NCBI RefSeq assembly: GCF_041431415.1 | Contig: NZ_CP107845.1 | Location: 1,550,001-1,614,000 of the forward strand | Length of the DNA: 64,000 nt | From: Streptomyces sp. NBC_00513 | GTDB lineage: Bacteria; Actinomycetota; Actinomycetes; Streptomycetales; Streptomycetaceae | Direction: 5' to 3' | Part shown: piece after piece, positions 9,051 to 17,596 of the stretch | Position numbering within the stretch: the first letter of the stretch is position 1 | How the letters are laid out: the number at the start of each line of letters is the position of its first letter | Program-made: the position numbers and the translations under genes | Notes under the pieces: generated by a model | Told to the model about the DNA's origin: nothing | The model's database searches: none | What the model saw: the letters and a program-made list of their open reading frames with translations, nothing else

Positions 9051-9800
9051 TCAGTCCGACGCCCTCGCCGAGGTCGGCGCCGAGGAGGTGGAGGAGGCCG
9101 AGGACGCCGGCGCCGCCGACGGCTCGGTCGACTCGGAGGACCGGGCCGCGGGCGTCCGCCCGGCGGGTACGTCCGACTCCGTCTCCCGCAGCTGCGCCGC
9201 CGCCTTCTTCATCCGGCCGCGCACCACCAGCGTCACCGCCAGCCCGAAGAGCAGGGCCGCCGCCAGGGCCAGCCAGGAGAACCGCTTCAGCCACGGCTCG
9301 GCGACGATCCCGACGGAGTAGATGACGGCGGTGGTGCCGCCGGCCCAGAGGATGCCGCCCAGGATGTTCGCGACGAGGAAGCGCCAGTACGGCATGCGCA
9401 GCACGCCCGCCAGCGGTCCGGCGAAGATCCGCAGCAGCGCCACGAACCGGCCGAAGAAGACGGCCCACATGCCCCACTTGTCGAAGGAGCGTTCCGCCAG
9501 TGCCACGTGTTCCGGCCCGAAGTGCTTCGGGAAGCGCCGGCCGAGCTTCTCCAGCAGCGGCTTTCCGCCGCGCCGGCCGATGGCGTAGCCGATGGAGTCG
9601 CCCACGATGGCCCCGGTGATCGCGCAGAGCCCCAGCACCACCGGGTTGATGTCGCCGTGCTGCGAGGCCAACAGGGCCGAACTGACCAGGATGATCTCCC
9701 CGGGCAGTGGGATGCCCAGGCTCTCCAGTCCGATGACCAGCCCCACCAGGAGATAGACGCTGACCGCCGGAATCGTCTCCAGCCATTCCTGGATGTGCAC
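9051..9800 (-). CDS. DedA family membrane protein
   Basis: A 249-residue DedA/SNARE-associated integral membrane protein. The N-terminal hydrophobic segment is followed by the DedA hallmark ESLGIPLPGEIILV, then IGYAIGRRGGK and FFGRFVALLRIFAGPLAG, the re-entrant loop with key Arg residues. A Ser/Ala/Pro-rich tail of about 50 residues is cytosolic and low-complexity. DedA proteins act as lipid scramblases/undecaprenyl-phosphate translocases or maintain envelope homeostasis; which applies here is unknown. Starts at GTG. Confidence 0.9.
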   Translation of the reverse strand: MHIQEWLETIPAVSVYLLVGLVIGLESLGIPLPGEIILVSSALLASQHGDINPVVLGLCAITGAIVGDSIGYAIGRRGGKPLLEKLGRRFPKHFGPEHVALAERSFDKWGMWAVFFGRFVALLRIFAGPLAGVLRMPYWRFLVANILGGILWAGGTTAVIYSVGIVAEPWLKRFSWLALAAALLFGLAVTLVVRGRMKKAAAQLRETESDVPAGRTPAARSSESTEPSAAPASSASSTSSAPTSARASD

Positions 9801-9857
9801 CGGTACGTCCTCCAGATCATCTTCGGCGCGCCCCCTGTGACACGCCGAACGGGCAGC

Positions 9858-12359
9858 CTATCGGCTCGCCACGACGGCCCTCGCCCTCAGTGGCAGTTCA
9901 CGCGAGGAACGGCCCGCGAACACCTCCCGCGGGCCTGAACCCACCACCCAGGTGTGCTGGTCCGGGTCCCACGACGACAGCGTCCGGGCGTCGATGTCGA
10001 CGGTGACCCGCTGCGCCTGCCCCGGGGCCAGGGTCAGCCGCCGGTACCCGGCCAACACGCGCACCGGCTGGTCCAATCGCAGCGAGCCGGCCGGCCCGAG
10101 GTACACCTGCGCCACCTCCACGCCCTTGCGGGGTCCGGTGTTGCGGACCGTGAACTCCACGCGCAGCCCGCCGCGCTCCGCTCGCACGGCGAGCTTCTCG
10201 TACGCCCACGTCGTGTACGAGAGCCCGTGCCCGAAGGGGAACAGCGGCTCCACCTTCTGCGCGTCGTACCAGCGGTGGCCGACGTGCACGCCCTCGGTGT
10301 ACTCCTGCCGGCCGCCGACGCCGGGGTAGCGCTGCGGGTCCCCGCCGACCGGGGTCGCCCGCTCCTCGACCGGGAAGGTCTGCGTCAGCCGGCCGCCCGG
10401 GTCGACGTCCCCGAAGAGCAGGTCTGCGGTCGCTCCGGCCCCCTCCTGCCCCGGGTAGTACATCTGGAGGACCGCCCCGGTCCGCGCGAGCCAGGGCATG
10501 GTGGTGCTGGAGGAGGTGTTGAGGACCACGGTGGTCCGCGGGTTGACGGCGGTGACGGCCTCGATCAGCGCGGCCTGTCCGCCCGGCAGCGCGAGGGAGG
10601 TGCGGTCGCGGCCCTCGGTGGCGTCCTCGTACGCGAACAGCACCACGCTGTGGGCCTCTTCGGCGGCCTTGACGGCCTCGGCGACGTCGGCGGCCCTGCC
10701 GGCGCGGGTGATGTGCCGCAGCCGCAAGCGCAGGCCCTTGTCCCCGCCGTCCGCGGTGACCGCAAGGCGGTGGACGCCGGCCTTGAGGGCGCGAGTGTGG
10801 CGCCGGACGGTCAGCCCGTCGGGGGCCGCCCCGAGGAGCCCGCCCGCGAAGTACTCGGCGACGCCCTGGCGTACGGGGAACAGGTCCTCCCCGTCGAGGC
10901 GTACGACCGGCCGCTTCCCGGCGTAGTGGACGATCAGCGTCCACTCGTCGGCCGCGGCCAGGGTGAACGTTCCCTCGTGGCTCCAGCGGCGGCCGGCGTC
11001 CACGCTGCGGTCGTCCAGATCGGCGGGCGGCGTCAGCAGGGTGGGCGGGAGCGCCCGGCCGTACACGTCCTCGCCGAGCACGTGACGGACGCTCGCCCCG
11101 TTCCCGGCGCGCCGCTTGATGGCGGTGAGCGGGGCCTCGGCCGCGTCGGGGACCACGTGGGCGCTGCCGCCGCCACCGACGAACGGCACCTGGCCGGTCG
11201 GGCCGATCACGGCGATCGAGCGGGCCGCCGCCCCGGTCAGCGGCAGGGTGCCGTGTTCGTTGCGCAGCAGAACCGCCCCCGCGGTGGCCACCTTGCGGGC
11301 GAACCGGGCCCCGGCGGAGGCGTCGCGGGTGGGGCGGGCGACGGGATGTTCGGCGAGCAGCCCGAATCGGTCCATGGTGGTCAGGATCCGGCGTACGGCG
11401 AGGTCCACGGTGTCCTGTGAGACCGAGCCACCGCGCACCGCCTCGCGCAGCGGGGCGCCGTAGTGGGTGCCACCGGGCATCTCCATGTCGAGGCCGGCGT
11501 TGACGGAAGCGACGGTGCCGTGGGTGGCGCCCCAGTCGGAGACCACCCAGCCGTCGAACCCCCAGCGGCCGCGCAGCAGTTCGTCCAGGAGCGCCTTGTT
11601 CTCGCAGGCATAGGTCCCGTTGACCTTGTTGTACGCGCCCATCACGACGCCGACGCCGGCGGCGACCGCGGCCTCGAATCCCCTCAGTTCGGTCTCGTGC
11701 AGGGTCTGTTCGGAGACGACGACGTCGATGGTGTCGCGACCGCGTTCCTGGTTGTTGAGCGCGAAGTGCTTGACGGTGGCGATCATTCCCTCGTCCTGGA
11801 TCCCCCGCACGAGTTCGGCGACCAGGTCGGCCGTGAGCCTGGGGTCCTCGGCGAAGGTCTCGAAGTTGCGTCCGGCGAACGGGGTGCGGATCAGGTTGAC
11901 CATGGGGGCGAGCAGGACGTCCTGCCCCAGCGCCCGGCCCTCGCGGCCCAGGACCCGGCCGTACTCCCGGGCGAGCGCCGGGTCGAAGGCGGAGGCCAGC
12001 AGCACGGGCGCGGGCAGCGCGGTGGCGCGTGCGGCGACGCGGACGCCGGCGGGTCCGTCGGCGAGCCGCAGGGCCGGGACGCCGAGCCGGGGAACGCCGG
12101 GCACGTGGCCGGCCTGGCCGAGCGGGGCGGGGTCCGGGGCCCCGTGCAGCAGGGCGGTCTTCTCGTCGAGGGTGAGCCGGCCCAGCAGGGCGTCGATCCG
12201 GGCCGTGCCGGCCGGCTGCCCGGCGGGTCCCGCCGCGGGGGACGCCTTGCGGGGCGCGGCCCCTGGCGGTACGGCGGCCACGCAACCGGCGGTGGCGAGC
12301 GTGGCGCCCAGGGCGCCGAGCAAACGCACCGCGGAACGTCTGGACACGGCCTCGCTCAT
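9858..12359 (-). CDS. glycoside hydrolase family 3, secreted
   Basis: Probable beta-glucosidase or related exo-glycosidase of 833 residues. The start (ATG 12359) gives SEAVSRRSAVRLLGALGATL followed by a cysteine, a Tat-like or lipoprotein-type signal peptide. The GH3 N-terminal barrel carries KHFALNNQE and the nucleophile motif VVSDWGATH (Asp near residue 275). The (alpha/beta)6 domain follows, then an inserted PA14-like module (TFTLAAADEWTLIVHYAGKR), and a C-terminal fibronectin-III-like domain (FTVRNTGPRKGVEVAQVYLG). This order matches thermostable BglB/bacterial GH3-PA14 enzymes. Substrate could be cello- or other beta-glycosides; no carbohydrate transporter adjoins it. Confidence 0.9.
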   Translation of the reverse strand: MSEAVSRRSAVRLLGALGATLATAGCVAAVPPGAAPRKASPAAGPAGQPAGTARIDALLGRLTLDEKTALLHGAPDPAPLGQAGHVPGVPRLGVPALRLADGPAGVRVAARATALPAPVLLASAFDPALAREYGRVLGREGRALGQDVLLAPMVNLIRTPFAGRNFETFAEDPRLTADLVAELVRGIQDEGMIATVKHFALNNQERGRDTIDVVVSEQTLHETELRGFEAAVAAGVGVVMGAYNKVNGTYACENKALLDELLRGRWGFDGWVVSDWGATHGTVASVNAGLDMEMPGGTHYGAPLREAVRGGSVSQDTVDLAVRRILTTMDRFGLLAEHPVARPTRDASAGARFARKVATAGAVLLRNEHGTLPLTGAAARSIAVIGPTGQVPFVGGGGSAHVVPDAAEAPLTAIKRRAGNGASVRHVLGEDVYGRALPPTLLTPPADLDDRSVDAGRRWSHEGTFTLAAADEWTLIVHYAGKRPVVRLDGEDLFPVRQGVAEYFAGGLLGAAPDGLTVRRHTRALKAGVHRLAVTADGGDKGLRLRLRHITRAGRAADVAEAVKAAEEAHSVVLFAYEDATEGRDRTSLALPGGQAALIEAVTAVNPRTTVVLNTSSSTTMPWLARTGAVLQMYYPGQEGAGATADLLFGDVDPGGRLTQTFPVEERATPVGGDPQRYPGVGGRQEYTEGVHVGHRWYDAQKVEPLFPFGHGLSYTTWAYEKLAVRAERGGLRVEFTVRNTGPRKGVEVAQVYLGPAGSLRLDQPVRVLAGYRRLTLAPGQAQRVTVDIDARTLSSWDPDQHTWVVGSGPREVFAGRSSRELPLRARAVVASR

Positions 12360-12442
12360 GGGCGCTCCCTGCGGCGTCGGCATCGGCGGGAGCGGCCCGC
12401 GCCGGACCGCTCCCGCGCCCACTGTGCGCCGGGGCGCCGGCG

Positions 12443-12649
12443 GGTTCGCCCGGACGCGCCACCGCGACGCCGAGGTTCAGCCCTGCGGCGGCTGCGGCAG
12501 CCCCCGCGCTGAAGGCAGCGGCGTCCGAGGCCGGTTGCTCGCGGGTGGAGTGGACGGCCGATACCGACAACCCGGCGGCGTTGGACTTCTACGCGGCGCG
12601 GGGAGCGGAGCCCCGTGCCGGGAAGGTCATCCACCGGCTCGGGCAGTAG
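12443..12649 (+). pseudogene. C-terminal fragment of a GNAT acetyltransferase
   Basis: The plus-strand frame that reads AALKAAASEAGC, then RVEWTADTDNPAALDFYAA and RGAEPRAGKVIHRLG before TAG at 12647-12649 looks like the last ~50 residues of a GNAT enzyme (motif B: xxxDNPAAxxFYxxxGA). Upstream the frame is Ala-rich and loses motif A (the acetyl-CoA loop), and there is no start or ribosome binding site. I judge it a relic. It lies in the 430-bp gap between the GH3 gene and the thioesterase; the rest of that gap holds only a terminator. Confidence 0.45.
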
Positions 12650-12735
12650 GCCCGTGGGCCGAGGCGCGCCGCGCCGGGGCGAGGCCGGCTGAGCCGGCGG
12701 CCTGACGGAACCCTGCCCCGCCGGTCGCCCGGAAA

Positions 12736-12767
12736 CTCCCTGGGCTTCCCCCCGAAGGCCCAGGGAG
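12736..12767. terminator. terminator hairpin
   Basis: CTCCCTGGGC pairs with GCCCAGGGAG, loop with CGAAGG and a one-base bulge, just after the thioesterase stop (minus strand) and after the GNAT relic (plus strand). Confidence 0.6.
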
Positions 12768-12789
12768 AGCCTCCCTGACGCGCCGCGTG

Positions 12790-13242
12790 CTACGCGTTGG
12801 GGCGCAGCGTCCAGACGACGGTCATCTCACCCGTCACGGCCTCGTCCTCGCGCTGGATGGCGATGGTGACGGGGAACTCGGGGCGACCGCCGGCGTCCAG
12901 CTCGGCGATGACCTCGGCGGCCGGGCGGCCGAGCGTGGCGGTGGCGGTGACGACGCCCTTGGCGAGCTTCTTGTAGCCGATCTCCGCCTTGACGGCGAGC
13001 GGTACGGCGCGCGAGAGCTGGTCGCTGAAGGCGGCCAGGACGATGGCGCCGCTCGCGGACTCGGCCAGCGTGAACATGGCGCCGGCGTGCGGGCCGCCCA
13101 CGTGGTTGTGGTAGTCGGGCTGGTCCGGCAGGCGGACGACCGCGCGCTCCGGAGTGGTCTCCAGGAACTGGAGGTTGAGGGTGCGGGCCATCGGTACCGT
13201 CGCGGCGAGCAGTTCGCCCACGTTCATCTGTTCTGCGCTCAT
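12790..13242 (-). CDS. hotdog-fold thioesterase (PaaI/DUF4442-like)
   Basis: A 150-residue hotdog protein. It shows NHVGGPHAGAMFTLAESASG, the helix and catalytic-loop pattern of acyl-CoA thioesterases (HN..G..HGGA-like), then AEIGYKKLAKGVVTATATL. ATG 13242 (SAEQMNVGELL) is chosen; an upstream in-frame start would run into the divergent promoter region. It would hydrolyse acyl- or aryl-CoA esters, substrate unknown. It stands alone, divergent from the Gln/Pro-rich membrane protein. Confidence 0.8.
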   Translation of the reverse strand: MSAEQMNVGELLAATVPMARTLNLQFLETTPERAVVRLPDQPDYHNHVGGPHAGAMFTLAESASGAIVLAAFSDQLSRAVPLAVKAEIGYKKLAKGVVTATATLGRPAAEVIAELDAGGRPEFPVTIAIQREDEAVTGEMTVVWTLRPNA

Positions 13243-13338
13243 GGAACGCGATGTTACCCACGAGTAGATGCGGTTGGCCAGACCTCCCCCGGGGGCGGCC
13301 GTGGCTCCCGACACCCGCTCCCACTATCGTTACCGGCC

Positions 13339-14370
13339 ATGTGGCCAGGACAGCAGCAGCCGCCCGGGGGAGAGAACGACCCCCAGGACGCGCAACAGAA
13401 CCCGTACCAGCAGCAGCCGGGAACGCCGAACCCGTACCAGCAGCAGCCGCCGCAGCAGGGGTTCGGCGAGCAGCAGCCGCCCGGCTACGGCTACCCCCAG
13501 CCGGGCTACCAGACGCCCCCTCCCGTACAGCCGTGGGGACAGCAGCCCCCGCAGACACCCCAGGGCGGCGGAACCCGCTTCTCCACGAAGACCGTGGCCA
13601 TCGTCGCGGCCGCGGCGGTCGTCGTCACGGCCGCCGTCACCGGCACCTTCGTCCTCACCCGGGACAAGAAGAGCGACCAGGCCGACGACAAGCCCGTCGT
13701 CGCCGCCTCGTCCCCCGCCGCGAGCTCGGCCGCCCCGGCCACCCCCACCGGGAACCCGCGCGCCGGTGGTGACCTGAAGCCGGTGATCCCCGGTTGGAAG
13801 GTCGTCGTCAACCCGAAGCACGGCACCGCCTTCGACGTCCCGCCGGACTGGGAGGTGCTGAGCTCCGGCATGTCGATCGGCTTCGAGGACGAGGCCAAGG
13901 GCGACGGCTCGCCGATCGTCATGATGTCCGCGCCGGCGTACCTCAAGCAGGACTGGTGCAAGGTCGACTCCGACAAGAACGGCAGCGAGGAGACCACGTC
14001 GCTCGGCGGCACCGGCACCAAGGGCGGCCAGGGAGCGAAGGACACCGCCGAGGCGGCGCGCACCGAGGCCGGCAACTGGGTCTTCGCCGGATACGCGCAG
14101 AAGGGACCGAAGGGCACCACCAAGGTCACGGAGCCCAAGGAGTACACCACCTCCTCCGGTCTCAAGGGGCACATGGCGACCGCCTCGGTGACCGGCCTGC
14201 CGAAGGAGAACAAGTGCTCCTCGGACGGCAAGAGCATCGCCTTCAGCTTCAAGAACGCCAAGAACGACTTCGCGACCTGGGTCCTCTACAGCGCGGCCGG
14301 GGTTCCCGGCGAGGTCAGCCAGGAGACGTACGAGAAGATCCTCAGCTCCGTCCGCCTCAACGCGAGCTGA
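13339..14370 (+). CDS. Gln/Pro-rich single-pass membrane protein
   Basis: A 343-residue hypothetical of a kind common in Streptomyces. Residues 1-80 are a cytosolic low-complexity region with repeated NPYQQQP and QQPPGYGYPQ units. One transmembrane helix follows (TVAIVAAAAVVVTAAVTGTF, about residues 88-108), then an Ala/Ser/Pro linker and an extracellular domain (GWKVVVNPKHGTAFDVPPDW onward) ending SSVRLNAS. The extracellular domain has two Cys (DWCKV, NKCSS) that may pair. No function is recognisable. The ATG at 13339 overlaps the clear start of the Gln/Pro region. Confidence 0.8.
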   Translation: MWPGQQQPPGGENDPQDAQQNPYQQQPGTPNPYQQQPPQQGFGEQQPPGYGYPQPGYQTPPPVQPWGQQPPQTPQGGGTRFSTKTVAIVAAAAVVVTAAVTGTFVLTRDKKSDQADDKPVVAASSPAASSAAPATPTGNPRAGGDLKPVIPGWKVVVNPKHGTAFDVPPDWEVLSSGMSIGFEDEAKGDGSPIVMMSAPAYLKQDWCKVDSDKNGSEETTSLGGTGTKGGQGAKDTAEAARTEAGNWVFAGYAQKGPKGTTKVTEPKEYTTSSGLKGHMATASVTGLPKENKCSSDGKSIAFSFKNAKNDFATWVLYSAAGVPGEVSQETYEKILSSVRLNAS

Positions 14371-14381
14371 TCTTCGCAGCC

Positions 14382-14429
14382 CCCTGCCCGGGGCCGGAAT
14401 TTCGTTTGGAATCCCGGCCCCGGGCAGGG
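14382..14429. terminator. strong hairpin between membrane protein and MFS gene
   Basis: CCCTGCCCGGGGCCGG (14382-14397) pairs perfectly with CCGGCCCCGGGCAGGG (14414-14429) around a 16-nt AT-richer loop. It starts 11 bp after one stop and ends 11 bp before the next GTG start, so it may terminate the first gene or mask the start region of the second. Confidence 0.6.
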
Positions 14430-14440
14430 ATAGTCCGTGG

Positions 14441-15745
14441 GTGAGCACTCCCCCCGCCGATCCCGCCCCGCTGTCCGCACGCCGACGCCCCGAATGGGCG
14501 GGCCGCAACTACAGCCTCCTGACGGCCGCGGCGGTCGTCACGAACCTCGGCAGCCACGGAGCGCTCATCGCGGCCTCCTTCGCGGTCATCCAGACCGGCG
14601 GGTCCCCGGGTGACGTCGGACTCGTCGCGGCGGCGCGCACCCTGCCGCTCGTCCTGTTCCTGCTCATCGGCGGAGCCATCGCCGACCGGCTGCCCCGCCA
14701 CCGGGTGATGGTCGGGGCGAACGCCCTGAACTGCGTGTCCCAAGCCGCGTTCGCCGTGATCGTCCTCACCGGGCACCCGCGGTTGTGGCAGATGATGCTG
14801 CTCACCGCGCTCTGCGGCACGGGTACCGCGTTCTTCAATCCGGCCGCCGAGGGCATGCTGCTCTCCACCGTGTCCGGCCCGCACGCCAATCGGGCCTTCG
14901 CGCTCTTCCGGATGGCCATGAACGGCGCCGGCATCGGCGGCGCGGCCCTCGGCGGCGCCCTGATCGCCGCCATGGGCCCGGGCTGGGTGCTCGCCGTCGA
15001 CGCGGCGGCCTTCGCCGTCGCCGGCGCCCTGCGCGCCTTCCTCGACGTCGGTCACATCCCCGACCGGGTCCCCGGCGGCGGGCTGCTGTCCGACCTGCGC
15101 GAGGGCTGGGTGGAGTTCAAGACCCGCCCGTGGCTGTGGAGCATCGTGCTCCAGTTCTCCGTGGTCGTCGCCGTCGTCGGCGCCGCCGAGGCCGTGTACG
15201 GGCCGTTGGTCGCGCGGGACCGACTCGGCGGGGCGGCCCCCTGGGGCCTCGCCCTGGCCTTCTTCGGCGTGGGCACCATCGCCGGCGCCTTCCTCATGAT
15301 GGCGTGGAAACCCCGACGGTTGCTGCTGGTCGGCACCCTGTGCGTGTTTCCGCTGGCCCTGCCCTCCGCCGGACTGGCGGTACCGCTTCCCGTGTGGGCC
15401 CTGTGCCTCGTGATGCTCGTGATCGGCCTGGCGATCGAGGTGTTCGGCGTCAGCTGGATGACGACCATGCACCAGGAGATCCCGGAGGAGAAGTTCTCCC
15501 GGGTGTCCGCCTACGACTGGTTCGGCTCGGTGTCGATGCTGCCGCTCGCCACCGCCCTGGCCGGCCCCGTCGAATCGGCCGTCGGCCGCACCTCCGCCCT
15601 GTGGGGGTGCGCGGCCCTCGTGATCCTGGTCACCGGGCTGGTCCTGCTCGTCCCGGACGTCCGCCGGATGACCCGCAAGTCCGCGAAGGAAGCCCCCGAC
15701 GTCCACGCGGCGCCGCCCGCCCCGGCCGCGCTCCCCCTGGGCTGA
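14441..15745 (+). CDS. MFS transporter (MFS_3/enterobactin-exporter-like)
   Basis: A 434-residue major facilitator with about twelve hydrophobic segments. IADRLPRHRVMVGANALN is the conserved loop between helices 2 and 3. The sequence ETFGVSW... region near the end (DWFGSVSMLPLATALAGPVE) resembles the EntS-like MFS_3 subfamily. It probably exports a drug or siderophore-like compound. GTG start at 14441 with no strong Shine-Dalgarno; the hairpin upstream may limit initiation. Confidence 0.85.
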   Translation: MSTPPADPAPLSARRRPEWAGRNYSLLTAAAVVTNLGSHGALIAASFAVIQTGGSPGDVGLVAAARTLPLVLFLLIGGAIADRLPRHRVMVGANALNCVSQAAFAVIVLTGHPRLWQMMLLTALCGTGTAFFNPAAEGMLLSTVSGPHANRAFALFRMAMNGAGIGGAALGGALIAAMGPGWVLAVDAAAFAVAGALRAFLDVGHIPDRVPGGGLLSDLREGWVEFKTRPWLWSIVLQFSVVVAVVGAAEAVYGPLVARDRLGGAAPWGLALAFFGVGTIAGAFLMMAWKPRRLLLVGTLCVFPLALPSAGLAVPLPVWALCLVMLVIGLAIEVFGVSWMTTMHQEIPEEKFSRVSAYDWFGSVSMLPLATALAGPVESAVGRTSALWGCAALVILVTGLVLLVPDVRRMTRKSAKEAPDVHAAPPAPAALPLG

Positions 15746-15770
15746 CCCGCCCTCACCCGAGAGCCACGAC

Positions 15771-16619
15771 CTAGTCGACGCTGAACGCCCCCGTCGGCGG
15801 CTCCGGCGAGGCGACCGCCTGCGCGTCCCCCACCGGCAGCGCCCCCCGCATGAACCGGGCCAACGCCTCCCCGTCCTCCACCCGCGCCGCGAACGCGTCG
15901 GCCGCGCAGCGCCGGGCCAGCGCCGCCACCGGGATCTCCCGGTCCGACGCCACGAGCACCGCGTTCCCGAAGCGCCGTCCCCGCAGCACGCCCGGCTCCG
16001 CGATCAGCGCCAGTTCCCCGAACACCGCCCCGAAGTTCGCCAGCTGCGCCCGCAGGAACCCGAAGGGCGCCCCGTCGGCCAGGTTCGCCGCGTACAGCCC
16101 GCCGGGCCTGAGCACCCGGGCCGCCTCCCGCGCGTACTCCACCGAGGTCAGCTGCGCCGGCACCCGCGCGCCCCCGAACACGTCCGCGACCAGGACGTCC
16201 ACGCTCGCGCCGGGGGCGCCGCCCAACCAGGCCCGGGCGTCGGCCGCGTGCACCGTGACGCCGGCGCCCTCCGCCAGCGGCAGGTGCCGCGCCACCATGT
16301 CCACCAGTTCCGCGTCGAACTCCACCACCTGCTGTCGGGAGCCGGGCCGGGTCGCGGCGGCGTAGCGCGGCAGGGTCAGCGCGCCCCCTCCCAGGTGCAG
16401 CAGGTCGAGCGGGGCCCCGGGCTGGGCCGCGCAGTCGAGTACGTGGGCCAGCCGACGCACGTACTCGAACTCCAGGTGCTCCGGCGCGTCCAGGTCCACG
16501 TACGACTGTGGTGCCCCGTTGACGGTCAGCAGCCAGGCCCGTTCCCGGTCCACGTCCGGCATCAGCTTGGCGGTGCCCTGGCCCACGTCCCGGATCACCG
16601 GGATCTGTTCGTCGTCCAC
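15771..16619 (-). CDS. spermidine synthase-like SAM-dependent protein
   Basis: A 282-residue class I methyltransferase-fold protein of the spermidine-synthase-like group. Motif LLHLGGGALTLPRY is the SAM/dcSAM loop, VVEFDAELVDMVARHLP the acidic strand 2, VHAADARAWL and VLVADVFGGA later strands. SYVDLDAPEHLEFEYVRRL matches the N-terminal substrate region. The strict polyamine-binding Asp pattern is not clear, so aminopropyl transfer is not assured. GTG 16619 (DDEQIPVIRD) is used. Convergent with the MFS gene. Confidence 0.8.
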   Translation of the reverse strand: MDDEQIPVIRDVGQGTAKLMPDVDRERAWLLTVNGAPQSYVDLDAPEHLEFEYVRRLAHVLDCAAQPGAPLDLLHLGGGALTLPRYAAATRPGSRQQVVEFDAELVDMVARHLPLAEGAGVTVHAADARAWLGGAPGASVDVLVADVFGGARVPAQLTSVEYAREAARVLRPGGLYAANLADGAPFGFLRAQLANFGAVFGELALIAEPGVLRGRRFGNAVLVASDREIPVAALARRCAADAFAARVEDGEALARFMRGALPVGDAQAVASPEPPTGAFSVD

Positions 16620-16645
16620 CCCACCATTGTCGGGCCGCCGCGCCG

Positions 16646-17494
16646 TCAGGTCGCCCAGACGGCCGTCGCCTCGGCCACGTGATCGGCCGCCTGTGCCAGC
16701 CCCGCCCGCGCCGCCGGGTCCCGCCGGGCGGGGTCCAGCACGTTGCGCCCGAAGGCCTTGCGCGCCACCTGGGACGGGGTGATCAGCAGCACCCGGGCCC
16801 CGGCCGCCCGCAACCGGGCCGCCTGCGTGGCGGGCGAGGGGATCACGCCGGTGCCCAGACTCATGGGCGCGAGGATCACCACCCGGGCGTATCCCGCCGC
16901 CAGGTCGGCGTTGGTGGCGGAGCGGACACCGCCGTCCATGAACCGTCGCCCGCCCACGGTCACCGGCGGCCACACCCCCGGTACGGCGCAACTCGCCGAG
17001 ACGGCGTCCAGCAGCCCGGCCCCGCCCGTGCGGTCGAAGGCGGTGAGTTCCCCGCTCAGGGTGTCCACGGCGGTGACGACGAACCTCCGCTCGGGCCACT
17101 CCCGCGAGACCAGTCGGGCCTTGAGAACCTCGCGGCGCTCCGTCTCCGATGCCGTCCCGGCGGCGGCCAGGGCGTAGGCGCCGACGCGCCTGCGGTAGCC
17201 GGCGGCGTCGCGCGAGCGGGCCATCGCGACGGCGTACCGCGCGACGAGCCCCGCGCCGAGCCGCGCCACCGTCTCGCCCGAGGCGTCGCCCAGCTGACGT
17301 TCGTACAGCTCCCGGGGGGTCAGCAGCCCGGAGGTGAGTTGCGCGCCCACCACCGAGCCGGCCGAGGTGCCGACGACGAGTTCGGCGTCGCCCAGGTCGA
17401 TGCCCGCACGGGCGAGCCCGTACAGGATCCCGCTCTCCCAGCCGATCCCGGTGAGCCCCCCGCCGCCCAGCACCAGTGCCGTTTCGCCGCTCAT
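16646..17494 (-). CDS. patatin-like phospholipase
   Basis: A 282-residue patatin with the catalytic dyad. The oxyanion loop GGGGLTGIGW lies at residues 9-18, the nucleophile elbow GTSAGS near 42-47, and the Asp motif DGG (FMDGGVRS) later. Patatins hydrolyse acyl ester bonds of membrane lipids; whether this one acts on phospholipid or another ester is unknown. It lies 26 bp upstream of the spermidine-synthase-like gene on the same strand, probably one transcript. Confidence 0.9.
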   Translation of the reverse strand: MSGETALVLGGGGLTGIGWESGILYGLARAGIDLGDAELVVGTSAGSVVGAQLTSGLLTPRELYERQLGDASGETVARLGAGLVARYAVAMARSRDAAGYRRRVGAYALAAAGTASETERREVLKARLVSREWPERRFVVTAVDTLSGELTAFDRTGGAGLLDAVSASCAVPGVWPPVTVGGRRFMDGGVRSATNADLAAGYARVVILAPMSLGTGVIPSPATQAARLRAAGARVLLITPSQVARKAFGRNVLDPARRDPAARAGLAQAADHVAEATAVWAT

Positions 17495-17596
17495 CGCCGC
17501 CCGCCCCTCGGTCGTGTCCCGTGATGACGGCAGTCTGGCCGAAGCCGACCGCCGCCACCACGGCGGGCCCCGATCCGGGCGACACCGAGGATCGGC

